DNA of 9,142 nucleotides from an uncultured Clostridia bacterium (GCA_947176425.1 CAMWQV010000047.1:1-9142); one strand, 5' to 3'; shown: positions 1 to 5,881, numbered from the stretch's first letter. Numbers and translations are program-made. Notes: a model not told the origin generated them from the letters alone.

Positions 1-74
1 TTTTTTTTCAAGCAGAAGACGGCATACTATATGTAGAGAGGTCTCGTGGGCTCGGTGATGTGTTTAAGAGACAG
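1..74. other. Illumina Nextera P7/i7 adapter left on the contig end (artefact)
   Basis: Positions 9-32 match the Illumina P7 flow-cell oligo except for T at 28 and 30. Positions 33-40 (gtagagag) are an 8-base i7 index, the oligo form of Nextera index N707. Positions 41-74 match the Nextera read-2 transposon adapter ending in the mosaic end (..agagacag), with T at 56 and 64 as the only mismatches. Positions 1-8 are a T run. This is library DNA, not genome. Reading alaS through it adds an artefactual tail beginning CLLNTSPSPRD, a pattern seen in proteins predicted from untrimmed Nextera contigs. Genomic sequence begins at 75. Confidence 0.97.
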
Positions 75-838
75 GTAATATTCATCACCGTATCCACGTC
101 AAAGAGGGAATCCACGTTCTGGCTGACACAGGCGATGCGCTCCAGGCCCGCGCCGACGTCGATATTTTTCTGAATCAGGTCGGTGTAATTGCCCTGGCCG
201 TCGTTGTTGAACTGGCTGAAAACGTTGTTCCAAATCTCAATATACCGGTCGCAGTCACAGCCAACTGTGCAGTCCGGTTTGCCGCAGCCGTATTCAGGGC
301 CGCGGTCGTAGTACACCTCAGAGCAGGGGCCGCAGGGGCCGGAACCGTGTTCCCAAAAATTGTCGGCCTTGCCGAACCGGAAGATGCGTTCCGGAGCGAT
401 ATGAATATCTTGATTCCAAATCTCAAAGGATTCCTCGTCGTCCAGATAGATGGACGGATACAGCCGGTCCGCCTCCAGGCCCAGCCATTCGGGACTGGTC
501 AGGAACTCCCAGCACCACGCAATCGCTTCTTTTTTGAAGTAGTCGCCGAAAGAGAAATTGCCCAGCATCTCAAAATATGTGCCGTGCCGCTCTGTTTTGC
601 CGATGTTCTCAATATCGCCGGTACGGATGCACTTCTGACACGTACAGACCCGTTTCCGGGGCGGCTCTGTTTCTCCGGTAAAGTAGGGCTTCATGGGGGC
701 CATACCGCTGTTGATGAGCAGCAGGCTGGCGTCGTTCTGGGGAATCAGTGAAAAACTGGGCAGACGCAGATGGCCTTTTGACTCAAAAAATTTCAGATAC
801 ATTTCGCGGATTTCATTTACGCCGTAAGACTTGTGCAT
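75..838 (-). CDS. alaS: Alanine--tRNA ligase (AlaRS), N-terminal part, cut by contig end
   Basis: AlaRS charges tRNA-Ala with alanine in the cytosol, and full proteins are about 870-880 residues. Only residues 1-254 are genomic here, ending ..DVDTVMNI; codon 255 straddles the adapter junction. The class II catalytic core is visible: the R-K-R-V-C-T-C-Q-K-C-I-R-T-G-D segment (61-75), IGKTERHGTYFEMLGNFSFGDYF (split around 79-101), the HGSGPCGPCSEVYYDRG loop (about 164-180), the NNVFSQF segment (204-210) and motif 3 GAGLERIA (229-236). The tRNA-recognition, editing and C-Ala domains lie beyond the contig. The ATG follows AAAGGAG with 10-11 bases spacing. It is the third gene after the T-box leader near 3500-3700, with 52 bases between the hydrolase stop and this start and no terminator visible in that gap, so read-through control by tRNA-Ala is likely. 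Confidence 0.96.
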
Positions 839-890
839 GGGAAAAACACTCCTTTATTCAGTAAAATATTCATAAGATTGAAAGCCGGTT

Positions 891-3038
891 TTACGCCGCC
901 TCAAATCCTATATTATCCATTGCGATCTGTCCCGAACCGGCAAAACGGAACGACAGTCCGGTGATCCGTCCGGCGTCGAACGTCTCCCTTTCTGGGACGA
1001 ACGCCTCCGCAGGAACAGCAACAGTTGCAAACGCTTTCTTATATGCGCAGGTATCAAAAACAAAATCCAGTTTATCGGTCCGCACCGGAAGAATCGGGAA
1101 TACCACGGCAAAATCGCTGATTCGGGCGGAAGCCGTCAAGCCGTCCGCGTCGGTTACAATCACATCGCCGTCAATCAAGGCATACCTCCCGTCTTTCACG
1201 GCGCCGCTGTTCAGGTCGCAGATATCAAAGCTCACCGCACGGCCTGTCAAATCGGTCTCCGGCAGCGCGATATCGAAAACCGCGCTTTGGTACCATTGGA
1301 GGCGCAGGGCGTGGGTATCCTCGCCGCCGAAGCCCATCAGTTCCTCGGTCCACAGCCGGACCTTCTGCGCCGATAATACGGCCCCTTCCATTGTTCCCGT
1401 CTCCAAATCGGAATCCTCCTCAAAATCTGCCACGGGCTGAAAGGCCGAACTCTCCCAGCACTGTACATAGACCGTTTCCGGCAATTGCGCCGCGTAACGT
1501 TCCCAGTTGGTCAGCAGCGTCCGGCAGCTCTGGTCATCCAGCAGCGTAACGTCCAAAAACACCTTGATAAATAAACACGCGATTTTCTGCTGTTCCTCCT
1601 CCGGCAGCAGGCTCCCGGCGTTCAGCAGGGCGGCAAAGGGACCGCTTTGGTCAAACGCCCCCCACAGGGAATTGAACTGTCCATGATTCGCGCCCGCTAT
1701 GTACAGCGCGGTTTTCAGATAGCTGCCCTCTCCGGAAAACGTGATATTTTTATACTGCGACATCCCCATAAAATTACTCACATCCCGGTCCGCCGCGCCG
1801 TGGAGCAGCAGATAGTTCACGTCCTCAAGCCTGACGCTGTGGTCGGCGGGTTTGTACTGGTTGACCGTCGGCGCGACGGCAATAATAGACTTAATGGAGT
1901 AGTTATAATCAAATCTGACCGCGCCGTTTTCCGGATACCGGTCGTAGCTGTTGAACAAGTACGCAGTAGCGACCATTTCCCCGCCCCGGCTGTGTCCGGC
2001 AATGGCTATTTTTTCCTCGTCCAGCCTGCCGCAAAGCGGATTGCCTTCCTCCCGGCTGAACTCCAGCAGCAGGCCGATATGCTCCAGCAGCAGTACGGCC
2101 CGGCCCGCGTTCTCACCGGTCAGCATATTGCAGGCGTTCTGGTCTACCGACACGACAACATAGCCGTAAGACGCCAAAAACCGGCCTAAATAATCATAGC
2201 CCAAATAGGAGTCAGTAGTAATCTCGTGGTTGCCATGGGCCATGAACAGCACCGGGCAGCCGCCGCCATTTTCCGGATACCAGACCCGTCCGGCAAGGGG
2301 GACCGCCGTAAGGTCATAGTCCCAGTAGGCGTCAACATAATTTCCGGTGATTCCGTCCGTATCCCGGTTCATATACCAAGATAAATTGACGGTTCCGGTT
2401 TCCATTTCCGTATCCGGCCCGTAGTCCAGCATTTTTACCTGACAGGGTCCCGGACCGGCAGCCAGCGCGGGGCTTTCCCCGCGGGAACGCGTATCCAGCG
2501 CAAGATAGCGGGGGATATAGTCGTCACTGAACCCGTCGGTAAACAGCAGCGCCGCCAGCAGGCCCGCGGCGATTGCGGACAGCAGGCCCGCCGTAATCGT
2601 CACAGGTTCCGCACGCCGGTACCGCAGGATACTCCACCAGCTTACCGGCAGCAGCCACAACACCAGCGTCACGGCGGCGGAAAACAGCCATACGCGCCAG
2701 GTCCAGCCCTCGCCCGCGCCGCGCTGCACGGTATACGCCGCGGAACCGTACAGCAGTCCCACAGCCATCAGCCAACCCAAACTATGGCCCAGCGTGTCCG
2801 ACAGAATTTTTTGCGCGAGCCAGAAAGCAAGCTCCAGCAGCGCGAATATCACGGCGCAGATGGTGATATAACCGGCTATATCAGGCCAGTACATGGCGGC
2901 AAGGTCCGTCCCGAACACCAGCGCGCCGGTCAACGCGCCGCTGTGGCAGAGGATGGGCTCCGTGCCGCGGAAATGGCGGTCAATCCAAACGCGGAAGCGG
3001 TCTGAAAACGCTTCCTGTCTGGTCAGCAGGGTATACAA
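891..3038 (-). CDS. Membrane-anchored alpha/beta hydrolase with C-terminal beta-rich domain
   Basis: The protein is 715 residues. The N-terminal ~170 residues carry about five hydrophobic segments (roughly 33-50, 54-76, 86-104, 115-138, 148-168), followed by a probably extracytoplasmic alpha/beta hydrolase domain (about 240-500). The catalytic elements are visible: oxyanion-side HGNHE at 268-272, nucleophile elbow GHSRGG at 348-353 (Ser350), an acidic residue in GAADRD (Asp417 or Asp419) and GANHG (His452). Residues ~540-715 look like a beta-sandwich (AVSFDIC.., ITGLSFRF.., AMDNIGF), similar to galactose-binding or carbohydrate-binding folds; this is inference. The substrate is unknown; a chlorophyllase/PET-hydrolase-like or dienelactone-hydrolase-like esterase is the closest general type. 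The start is TTG (no ATG before residue 91, which would delete membrane segments), with GAGAGG nine bases upstream. It lies 13 bases after the lipoprotein gene, so the two are co-transcribed. Confidence 0.88.
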   Translation of the reverse strand: MYTLLTRQEAFSDRFRVWIDRHFRGTEPILCHSGALTGALVFGTDLAAMYWPDIAGYITICAVIFALLELAFWLAQKILSDTLGHSLGWLMAVGLLYGSAAYTVQRGAGEGWTWRVWLFSAAVTLVLWLLPVSWWSILRYRRAEPVTITAGLLSAIAAGLLAALLFTDGFSDDYIPRYLALDTRSRGESPALAAGPGPCQVKMLDYGPDTEMETGTVNLSWYMNRDTDGITGNYVDAYWDYDLTAVPLAGRVWYPENGGGCPVLFMAHGNHEITTDSYLGYDYLGRFLASYGYVVVSVDQNACNMLTGENAGRAVLLLEHIGLLLEFSREEGNPLCGRLDEEKIAIAGHSRGGEMVATAYLFNSYDRYPENGAVRFDYNYSIKSIIAVAPTVNQYKPADHSVRLEDVNYLLLHGAADRDVSNFMGMSQYKNITFSGEGSYLKTALYIAGANHGQFNSLWGAFDQSGPFAALLNAGSLLPEEEQQKIACLFIKVFLDVTLLDDQSCRTLLTNWERYAAQLPETVYVQCWESSAFQPVADFEEDSDLETGTMEGAVLSAQKVRLWTEELMGFGGEDTHALRLQWYQSAVFDIALPETDLTGRAVSFDICDLNSGAVKDGRYALIDGDVIVTDADGLTASARISDFAVVFPILPVRTDKLDFVFDTCAYKKAFATVAVPAEAFVPERETFDAGRITGLSFRFAGSGQIAMDNIGFEAA

Positions 3039-3051
3039 TCGAAAAAACCTC

Positions 3052-3462
3052 TCATTGCTTTTTGATTTCCAGACCGATCAGGTCCAGATTCGGGTCAAAC
3101 GCCAGACGAACAAGCACATCGTCCTCGGAGAACTGGCAGTACATGACCGCCACGCCGTAGCTCTCGCCGTCAGACGACTGCCCCGTAGCCATCCGGCTCT
3201 CAATCTGTTTGTATGTGCCAGCGCCGTCCAGCTGCCGCAGTGCCAGGGCCTGGATATCCTCCACGGACGTTCCCGCAGCCACATCCTCCCGCAAAGCGCC
3301 ATAGACGGCTTCATACTCGCCGCCCGCCAGCATCAGCAGCACTTCCTGTCCTTTATCCAGAAGGGCGGCTTCGTCCATTCCTGCGGGGAGCGGACGGCCT
3401 TTGCAGCCGGAAACCGTCAGGATGAGCAGCAGGCCAAGCAGGATATTCGCGAATTTATTCAT
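3052..3462 (-). CDS. Small lipoprotein, DUF3887-like
   Basis: A 136-residue protein with an N-terminal signal (MNKFANILLGLLLILTVSGC) and lipobox V-S-G-C, so Cys20 would be the lipidated residue. The mature part has the size and pattern of the DUF3887 fold: a helix that starts near DEAALLDKG, GGEYEAVYGALREDV, a region with spaced Ala/Leu, and a terminal beta stretch VLVRLAFDPNLDLIGLEIKK. DUF3887 domains often occur fused or next to extracellular alpha/beta hydrolases, which agrees with the next gene 13 bases downstream; their function is not known. I chose the ATG at 3460-3462, eight bases from GGAG; an in-frame GTG directly upstream (3463-3465) is also possible. It is the first gene after the T-box terminator. 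Confidence 0.85.
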   Translation of the reverse strand: MNKFANILLGLLLILTVSGCKGRPLPAGMDEAALLDKGQEVLLMLAGGEYEAVYGALREDVAAGTSVEDIQALALRQLDGAGTYKQIESRMATGQSSDGESYGVAVMYCQFSEDDVLVRLAFDPNLDLIGLEIKKQ

Positions 3463-3479
3463 CACACAGCCTCCAAAAT

Positions 3480-3513
3480 AAAAAAGTCCCTCGCCACCAT
3501 ATAGGGGCGAAGG
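3480..3513 (-). terminator. T-box leader intrinsic terminator
   Basis: On the minus strand CCTTCGCC (3513-3506) pairs with GGCGAGGG (3495-3488), followed by a run of six T (3485-3480). It lies directly after the T-box motif and before the ribosome binding site of the lipoprotein gene. The stem competes with the antiterminator, so transcription should stop when tRNA-Ala is charged. Confidence 0.9.
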
Positions 3514-3699
3514 TCTCGCGGTACCACCCTAATTATCCCATAAACGGGATATCTCCAGGCCCTCTAACGGAGGCGGACCGTACTGCTCCTCACAGTCTGC
3601 CAGGGAGTGGCTGTTCCGCACGGCCTGACCGCAGGGCTTGCACTCTCCCCCGCTCGCTGTAGCGGCCTGCTTTGGAACTCGTTCCCTCATTGCTTTGTT
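3480..3699 (-). promoter_or_regulatory. T-box riboswitch, alanine specifier (GCC)
   Basis: The hallmark T-box sequence AGGGTGGTACCGCG is present at 3530-3517 on the minus strand. At the leader 5' end AGGGA (3687-3683) pairs with TCCCT (3606-3602), and GTTCC (3678-3674) pairs with GGAAC (3617-3613). This leaves an internal loop whose 3' side is AGCCAC; the triplet GCC (3611-3609), followed by A, is therefore the likely specifier, which reads alanine and fits alaS as the third gene. A terminator follows at 3513-3480. By the known mechanism, uncharged tRNA-Ala pairs with the specifier and with the T-box bulge (TGG) and allows read-through. The specifier assignment is from hand pairing and is less certain than the T-box call. 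Confidence 0.93.
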
Positions 3700-3705
3700 T
3701 TTCGT

Positions 3706-3733
3706 ATTATAGCATACCTGTTCCGGTTGTCAA
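3706..3733 (-). promoter_or_regulatory. Sigma-A promoter of the T-box operon
   Basis: On the minus strand TTGACA (3733-3728), 16 bases, TATAAT (3711-3706), with TG one base before the -10 (extended -10). Both hexamers are exact consensus. Transcription would start near 3699, right where the T-box leader begins. Confidence 0.9.
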
Positions 3734-3755
3734 TAGAGAAAATTTTCTTGAAGAA

Positions 3756-3784
3756 TTGACATTTTCTTTTTCCTGCTATATAAT
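3756..3784 (+). promoter_or_regulatory. Sigma-A promoter of the holin-like toxin gene
   Basis: TTGACA (3756-3761), 17 bases, TATAAT (3779-3784): an exact consensus promoter. Its predicted start is near 3791-3792, giving an mRNA that begins ACCATAAAGACCG and has a ~143-base leader before the toxin GTG. It is divergent from the T-box promoter, with the two -35 boxes 22 bases apart. Confidence 0.88.
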
Positions 3785-3790
3785 GCCAAT

Positions 3791-3804
3791 TACCATAAAG
3801 ACCG
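3791..3804 (+). repeat. Left arm of 14-bp inverted repeat at the 5' ends of both toxin-locus RNAs
   Basis: TACCATAAAGACCG here is repeated as its exact reverse complement at 4124-4137. Each copy sits 5-6 bases downstream of a consensus -10 box, so the toxin mRNA and the antisense RNA would begin with the same bases. Confidence 0.9.
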
Positions 3805-3849
3805 CGCCGGGAAATCCCGACGAAGCGATAAAATAGGTGGTTTCGCAAC

Positions 3850-3924
3850 ATCCGATGCTGAGAAGGCTCGGATTTATCCCCGTTCAACACATCCGATACC
3901 TCCTTAGCATTGTGCGAAAGGAGG
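3850..3924 (+). promoter_or_regulatory. Structured toxin leader with sequestered Shine-Dalgarno
   Basis: CCTCCTT (3899-3905) is a perfect complement of AAGGAGG (3918-3924), the ribosome binding site of the toxin, with a 12-base loop, so the site can be closed by a 7-bp stem. Upstream, ATCCGA (3850-3855) pairs with TCGGAT (3868-3873). A second copy of ACATCCGAT (3848-3856 and 3889-3897) lies just before the anti-SD and could compete for the same TCGGAT. Such closed leaders are typical of type I toxin mRNAs. Confidence 0.7.
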
Positions 3925-3934
3925 GTGATAACTG

Positions 3935-4036
3935 GTGAGTACATACGAAACAGTAATGCTGGTCCTGGCCGTTATAAGTATTATAATTGAGCTGATTGGA
4001 CTGATTGCTCAAATCGTAGACACCAAAAGGAAGTAA
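3935..4036 (+). CDS. Holin-like toxin peptide (Hol_Tox/TxpA-like), type I TA toxin
   Basis: A 33-residue peptide starting at GTG: MSTYETVMLVLAVISIII then ELIGLIAQIVDTKRK. The opening M-S-T-Y-E-T, a single membrane segment (about residues 7-28) and the basic KRK tail are the pattern of the short Firmicutes 'putative holin-like toxin' family, whose studied relatives (TxpA of Bacillus subtilis) act at the membrane and are silenced by antisense RNA. AAAGGAGG lies 10 bases before the GTG. The gene has its own consensus promoter at 3756-3784, a closed ribosome binding site, a 3' hairpin at 4040-4071 and a converging promoter at 4143-4171. That arrangement, not just the peptide, supports the call. 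Toxicity itself is inferred from family and layout. Confidence 0.82.
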   Translation: MSTYETVMLVLAVISIIIELIGLIAQIVDTKRK

Positions 4037-4039
4037 AGT

Positions 4040-4071
4040 TGAACGCCACCTACGCCCATAGGTGACGTTCA
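4040..4071. terminator. Hairpin at the toxin 3' end, possibly bidirectional
   Basis: TGAACG-C-CACCTA (4040-4052) pairs with TAGGTG-A-CGTTCA (4059-4071): 12 pairs with one mismatch and a 6-base loop, starting four bases after the toxin stop. The following bases are CATTTTGG on the plus strand and ACTTTACTTCCTTTTGG on the minus strand, so the U-tracts are weak in both directions. It may end both converging RNAs or act as the site where they first pair. Confidence 0.75.
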
Positions 4072-4090
4072 CATTTTGGTGCTTACAAGT

Positions 4091-4113
4091 ACCTTAAGCT
4101 ACGAACCTTAAGC
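4091..4113. repeat. Two direct copies of ACCTTAAGC
   Basis: ACCTTAAGC at 4091-4099 and again at 4105-4113, five bases apart. Each copy contains the palindrome CTTAAG, so the copies can also pair as a small hairpin in the antisense RNA. Confidence 0.8.
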
Positions 4114-4123
4114 AACCGCCTAA

Positions 4124-4137
4124 CGGTCTTTATGGTA
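4124..4137 (-). repeat. Right arm of the 14-bp inverted repeat
   Basis: CGGTCTTTATGGTA on the plus strand, the exact reverse complement of 3791-3804. It coincides with the predicted 5' end of the antisense RNA. Confidence 0.9.
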
Positions 4138-4142
4138 CTGTT

Positions 4143-4171
4143 ATTATAGCAGTTGTTGTCAGCGTTGTCAA
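4143..4171 (-). promoter_or_regulatory. Sigma-A promoter of the antisense RNA
   Basis: On the minus strand TTGACA (4171-4166), 17 bases, TATAAT (4148-4143), with an extended-10 TG. Both hexamers are exact consensus. It faces the toxin gene, not the TIGR04076 gene that lies on its other side. Confidence 0.88.
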
Positions 4172-4214
4172 TCTCATTCAAACAATTTTTACATTCTTTA
4201 TGGAGATAACGGAG

Positions 4215-4466
4215 ATGCGGAGGGTAAAACTTACGATTACCGAAAGCCGGTGTCGAAGCGGCTATTTTCAGCAGGGACAAGAATTTATCGTTGCGGATCT
4301 ATGTCCCCCATTATGCCACGAACTATGGAATAACATTTATCCTCTTGTATATGCTCTGCAAAACGGGGCTGATTTGGATGACGGTAATGTCCGCGCTAAA
4401 ATGTTCGACGCAAAGTGTCCGGACGAATGCAGAGTGTGCATTCACGGAGAAATTATTGAAGATTGA
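4215..4466 (+). CDS. TIGR04076 family protein
   Basis: An 83-residue, cysteine-rich protein that I recognise as the TIGR04076 family, which has no established function. Family features in order: VKLTITESRCRSGY (4-17), GQEFIVADLCPPLCHELW (21-38), YALQNGADL (46-54), AKMFDAKCPDECRVCIHGEI (61-80). Cysteines are at 13, 30, 34, 68, 72 and 75, suggesting metal binding (inference). I chose the ATG at 4215, because GGAG lies nine bases before it and the family usually begins shortly before the VKLTI segment; an in-frame ATG at 4200 has no ribosome binding site. No strong plus-strand promoter is visible just upstream. It is AT-richer than the housekeeping genes and is convergent with the next gene. Confidence 0.85.
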   Translation: MRRVKLTITESRCRSGYFQQGQEFIVADLCPPLCHELWNNIYPLVYALQNGADLDDGNVRAKMFDAKCPDECRVCIHGEIIED

Positions 4467-4515
4467 CAACTTCTAATTTATTGTAGTGCTGTAGTGTGTT
4501 TGATCGCTGCGGCAC

Positions 4516-5256
4516 TTATGTTTCTGCTGATAACAAACCGGTTTCTTCATACTCCAGCAAAGTGCTGACTGCATTTCTTATGATGAATTTTCCCATTAAG
4601 TTAAAACAATTTCCATTCAATAAATCAAACAGCCAATCTTTCTTTTGTGCGATCAAATTTCTGGTTTTTTCATTGTTTATATCAGTATATGCCATCAGCA
4701 AGTATGACAGCGGTATTCCTTTTTGGACGGATGCCTTTCTATTGCCAAAAGAAAGAAACAGCTCACCCAAAGGCTCCAGTAATGTATTGATCCATTGTAA
4801 GTCATCAGGTTTCGTGACAGCAAGCAGTCTCAGCACACTGATTCCTGCTGCTGTACACTCCCCTTGTGTACAGAAATTCCCAAAGCAGGTATTTTTCAGC
4901 CTCTGCAATGTGTTGTCCGCCATTTCAATGACCTGTTTATTCTCTGGAGCAAATAAAAAAAGCAATCGAATGATTTCTAACTCATAATGGTTTGCATACA
5001 GAATATTGGTTTTCGGCAAATAACCTTGAACCAGCCGTAATTTCCTGTTTCCATTATATGGCGGGATGTAATAATCAGGATACATCGTATCTGTTTCAGC
5101 GTTTACCCGCATACGTCTTTTATATTTTAGAATATCCTCTTTGCAGCATATTCCGCCAAGCAGAATTGACACCGTATTTTCTTTTTCTATGTCCGGTATT
5201 TTCTCTCTAAATATCTGCTTCCTATTGATTTCCATAAGAATTTTATACTGTTCCAT
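4516..5256 (-). CDS. Hypothetical protein, unrecognised family
   Basis: About 246 residues, no signal peptide, no convincing membrane helix. I do not recognise a named domain. Visible traits: a charged N-terminus, an early C-C pair (GGICCKEDIL), the motif DTMYPDYYIPPYN followed by GNRKLRLVQGYLPKTNILYANHYELEI, then a mostly helical region with NTCFGNFCTQGECTAAG (three cysteines) and WINTLLEPLGELFLSFG. A helical-repeat-like second half is possible. The ATG at 5256 has GGAG six bases upstream; an ATG at 5268 in the same frame (four codons longer) has only a weak AGAAG. Base composition is clearly AT-richer than alaS, efp or proC, which suggests it arrived separately. The opposite-strand frame (4496-4987) is shorter and lacks a ribosome binding site. 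Confidence 0.75.
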   Translation of the reverse strand: MEQYKILMEINRKQIFREKIPDIEKENTVSILLGGICCKEDILKYKRRMRVNAETDTMYPDYYIPPYNGNRKLRLVQGYLPKTNILYANHYELEIIRLLFLFAPENKQVIEMADNTLQRLKNTCFGNFCTQGECTAAGISVLRLLAVTKPDDLQWINTLLEPLGELFLSFGNRKASVQKGIPLSYLLMAYTDINNEKTRNLIAQKKDWLFDLLNGNCFNLMGKFIIRNAVSTLLEYEETGLLSAET

Positions 5257-5404
5257 CTGTATCTCCATAATACATCACTTCTTATAAAGAAAAGGTCCGG
5301 TCACCGGCAGGGTTCCAAAACCGGAACTGTGCTGCACCTCCGTCAAAAACCTGATTCAGAGAAAAAGAGTCAGGGACAGCAGGACCGTCCCTAACTCTAA
5401 AAGG
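5257..5404. other. Intergenic stretch with terminator and an imperfect hairpin
   Basis: It holds the terminator of the efp - CD1247 unit (5361-5398) and, at 5312-5327, GTTCC/GGAAC with a six-base loop. No consensus promoter for the downstream minus-strand hypothetical gene is visible, so that gene may rely on a weak promoter here. Confidence 0.5.
5361..5398 (-). terminator. Rho-independent terminator of the efp - CD1247-domain operon
   Basis: On the minus strand AGAGT-T-AGGGAC (5398-5387) pairs with GTCCCT-G-ACTCT (5377-5366), one mismatch and a 9-base loop, then TTTTTC. It starts just after the stop of the CD1247-domain gene. Confidence 0.9.
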
Positions 5405-5824
5405 TCAATCATCTGACCCCTCGATGGTGAAATTATCATCGCCGTCCTCATCGGGGCCGTCCAGATCGAACTCCAATTTTTTCCCGCAGCCTGGGCATTC
5501 CACCGCGCCGTCCTCTAAAACGGACTCATCGAAGAAAATATCTTCCTCGCAGTTAGGACAGGTCGTCTGATATACGCCCTCATCATCGTCTTCCTCGCTG
5601 TCCATCTCAAAGACGCACGCCTCGACATCGCTCAGGTCCTCGCTCACCGCGTCCAGAGCGGCTTCCAGATCGCCCTGCTCCGAACGTATATCCTGCAATT
5701 CCAGAGCCATATCATCCAAAATGTCCATCATGATCGTGAAGAGCTTGCCCTCCTTAGACTTGGTTTCCAGACCAAGCCCTTCGGCCAAACCTTTCATATA
5801 CGCGACCTTTTCCAGAATTTCCAT
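5405..5824 (-). CDS. CD1247 N-terminal domain protein with zinc ribbon
   Basis: A 139-residue acidic protein. Residues 1-48 (..EKVAYMKGLAEGLGLE..EGKLFTIMMDILDDMALEL) match the CD1247 N-terminal domain common in Clostridia. Residues ~45-70 look helical or coiled-coil, then an acidic linker (SEEDDDEG), then a TFIIB-like zinc ribbon with C89-P-N-C92 and C110-P-G-C113, and an acidic tail. Its function is not known; the ribbon suggests nucleic-acid or protein binding (inference). AAAGGAG lies seven bases before the ATG. It follows efp by 57 bases with no terminator between them, and efp followed by this gene is an order I know from other Clostridia. Confidence 0.9.
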   Translation of the reverse strand: MEILEKVAYMKGLAEGLGLETKSKEGKLFTIMMDILDDMALELQDIRSEQGDLEAALDAVSEDLSDVEACVFEMDSEEDDDEGVYQTTCPNCEEDIFFDESVLEDGAVECPGCGKKLEFDLDGPDEDGDDNFTIEGSDD

Positions 5825-5881
5825 AACATACTCCTTTCAAAGTCAAAGCAGCTCTCCCTCATCCCACTTTCCGGATCACTT

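Larger units (their letters stand above)
4040..4136 (-). ncRNA. Putative antisense antitoxin RNA (RatA-like) of the toxin locus
   Basis: A consensus minus-strand promoter (4171-4143) would start an RNA near 4136 that begins ACCATAAAGACCG and runs toward the 3' end of the toxin gene. No credible ORF follows it. The 3' end is uncertain: the hairpin at 4071-4040 is the first strong structure, and read-through would extend complementarity into the toxin coding region. It contains two copies of GCTTAAGGT (4113-4105, 4099-4091). Position and direction match txpA/ratA-type loci; the RNA itself is inferred from promoter and layout. Confidence 0.6.

Noticed and set aside
8..74. C-terminal tail of the AlaRS reading frame
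   Set aside because: It is translation of the sequencing adapter, not protein sequence.
1647..2189. 180-codon plus-strand frame inside the hydrolase
   Set aside because: It covers the hydrolase catalytic domain, whose motifs are intact on the minus strand.
3687..3944. 85-codon minus-strand frame
   Set aside because: It overlaps both the T-box promoter and the toxin leader and start; the sequence is explained by those regulatory elements.
4040..4113. CRISPR-like or att-like repeat
   Set aside because: Only two 9-base copies five bases apart and one hairpin; no spaced array and no integrase nearby.
4083..4280. 65-codon minus-strand frame over the antisense promoter
   Set aside because: It runs through a perfect promoter and the start of the TIGR04076 gene, and has no ribosome binding site.
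4467..4515. Possible terminator between the two convergent islet genes
   Set aside because: Only a 5-bp AGTGC/GCACT pairing with a long loop and no T run.
4496..4987. 163-codon plus-strand frame
   Set aside because: It lies opposite the longer minus-strand gene, has no ribosome binding site, and its Ser/Phe-rich content looks like a reverse reading.
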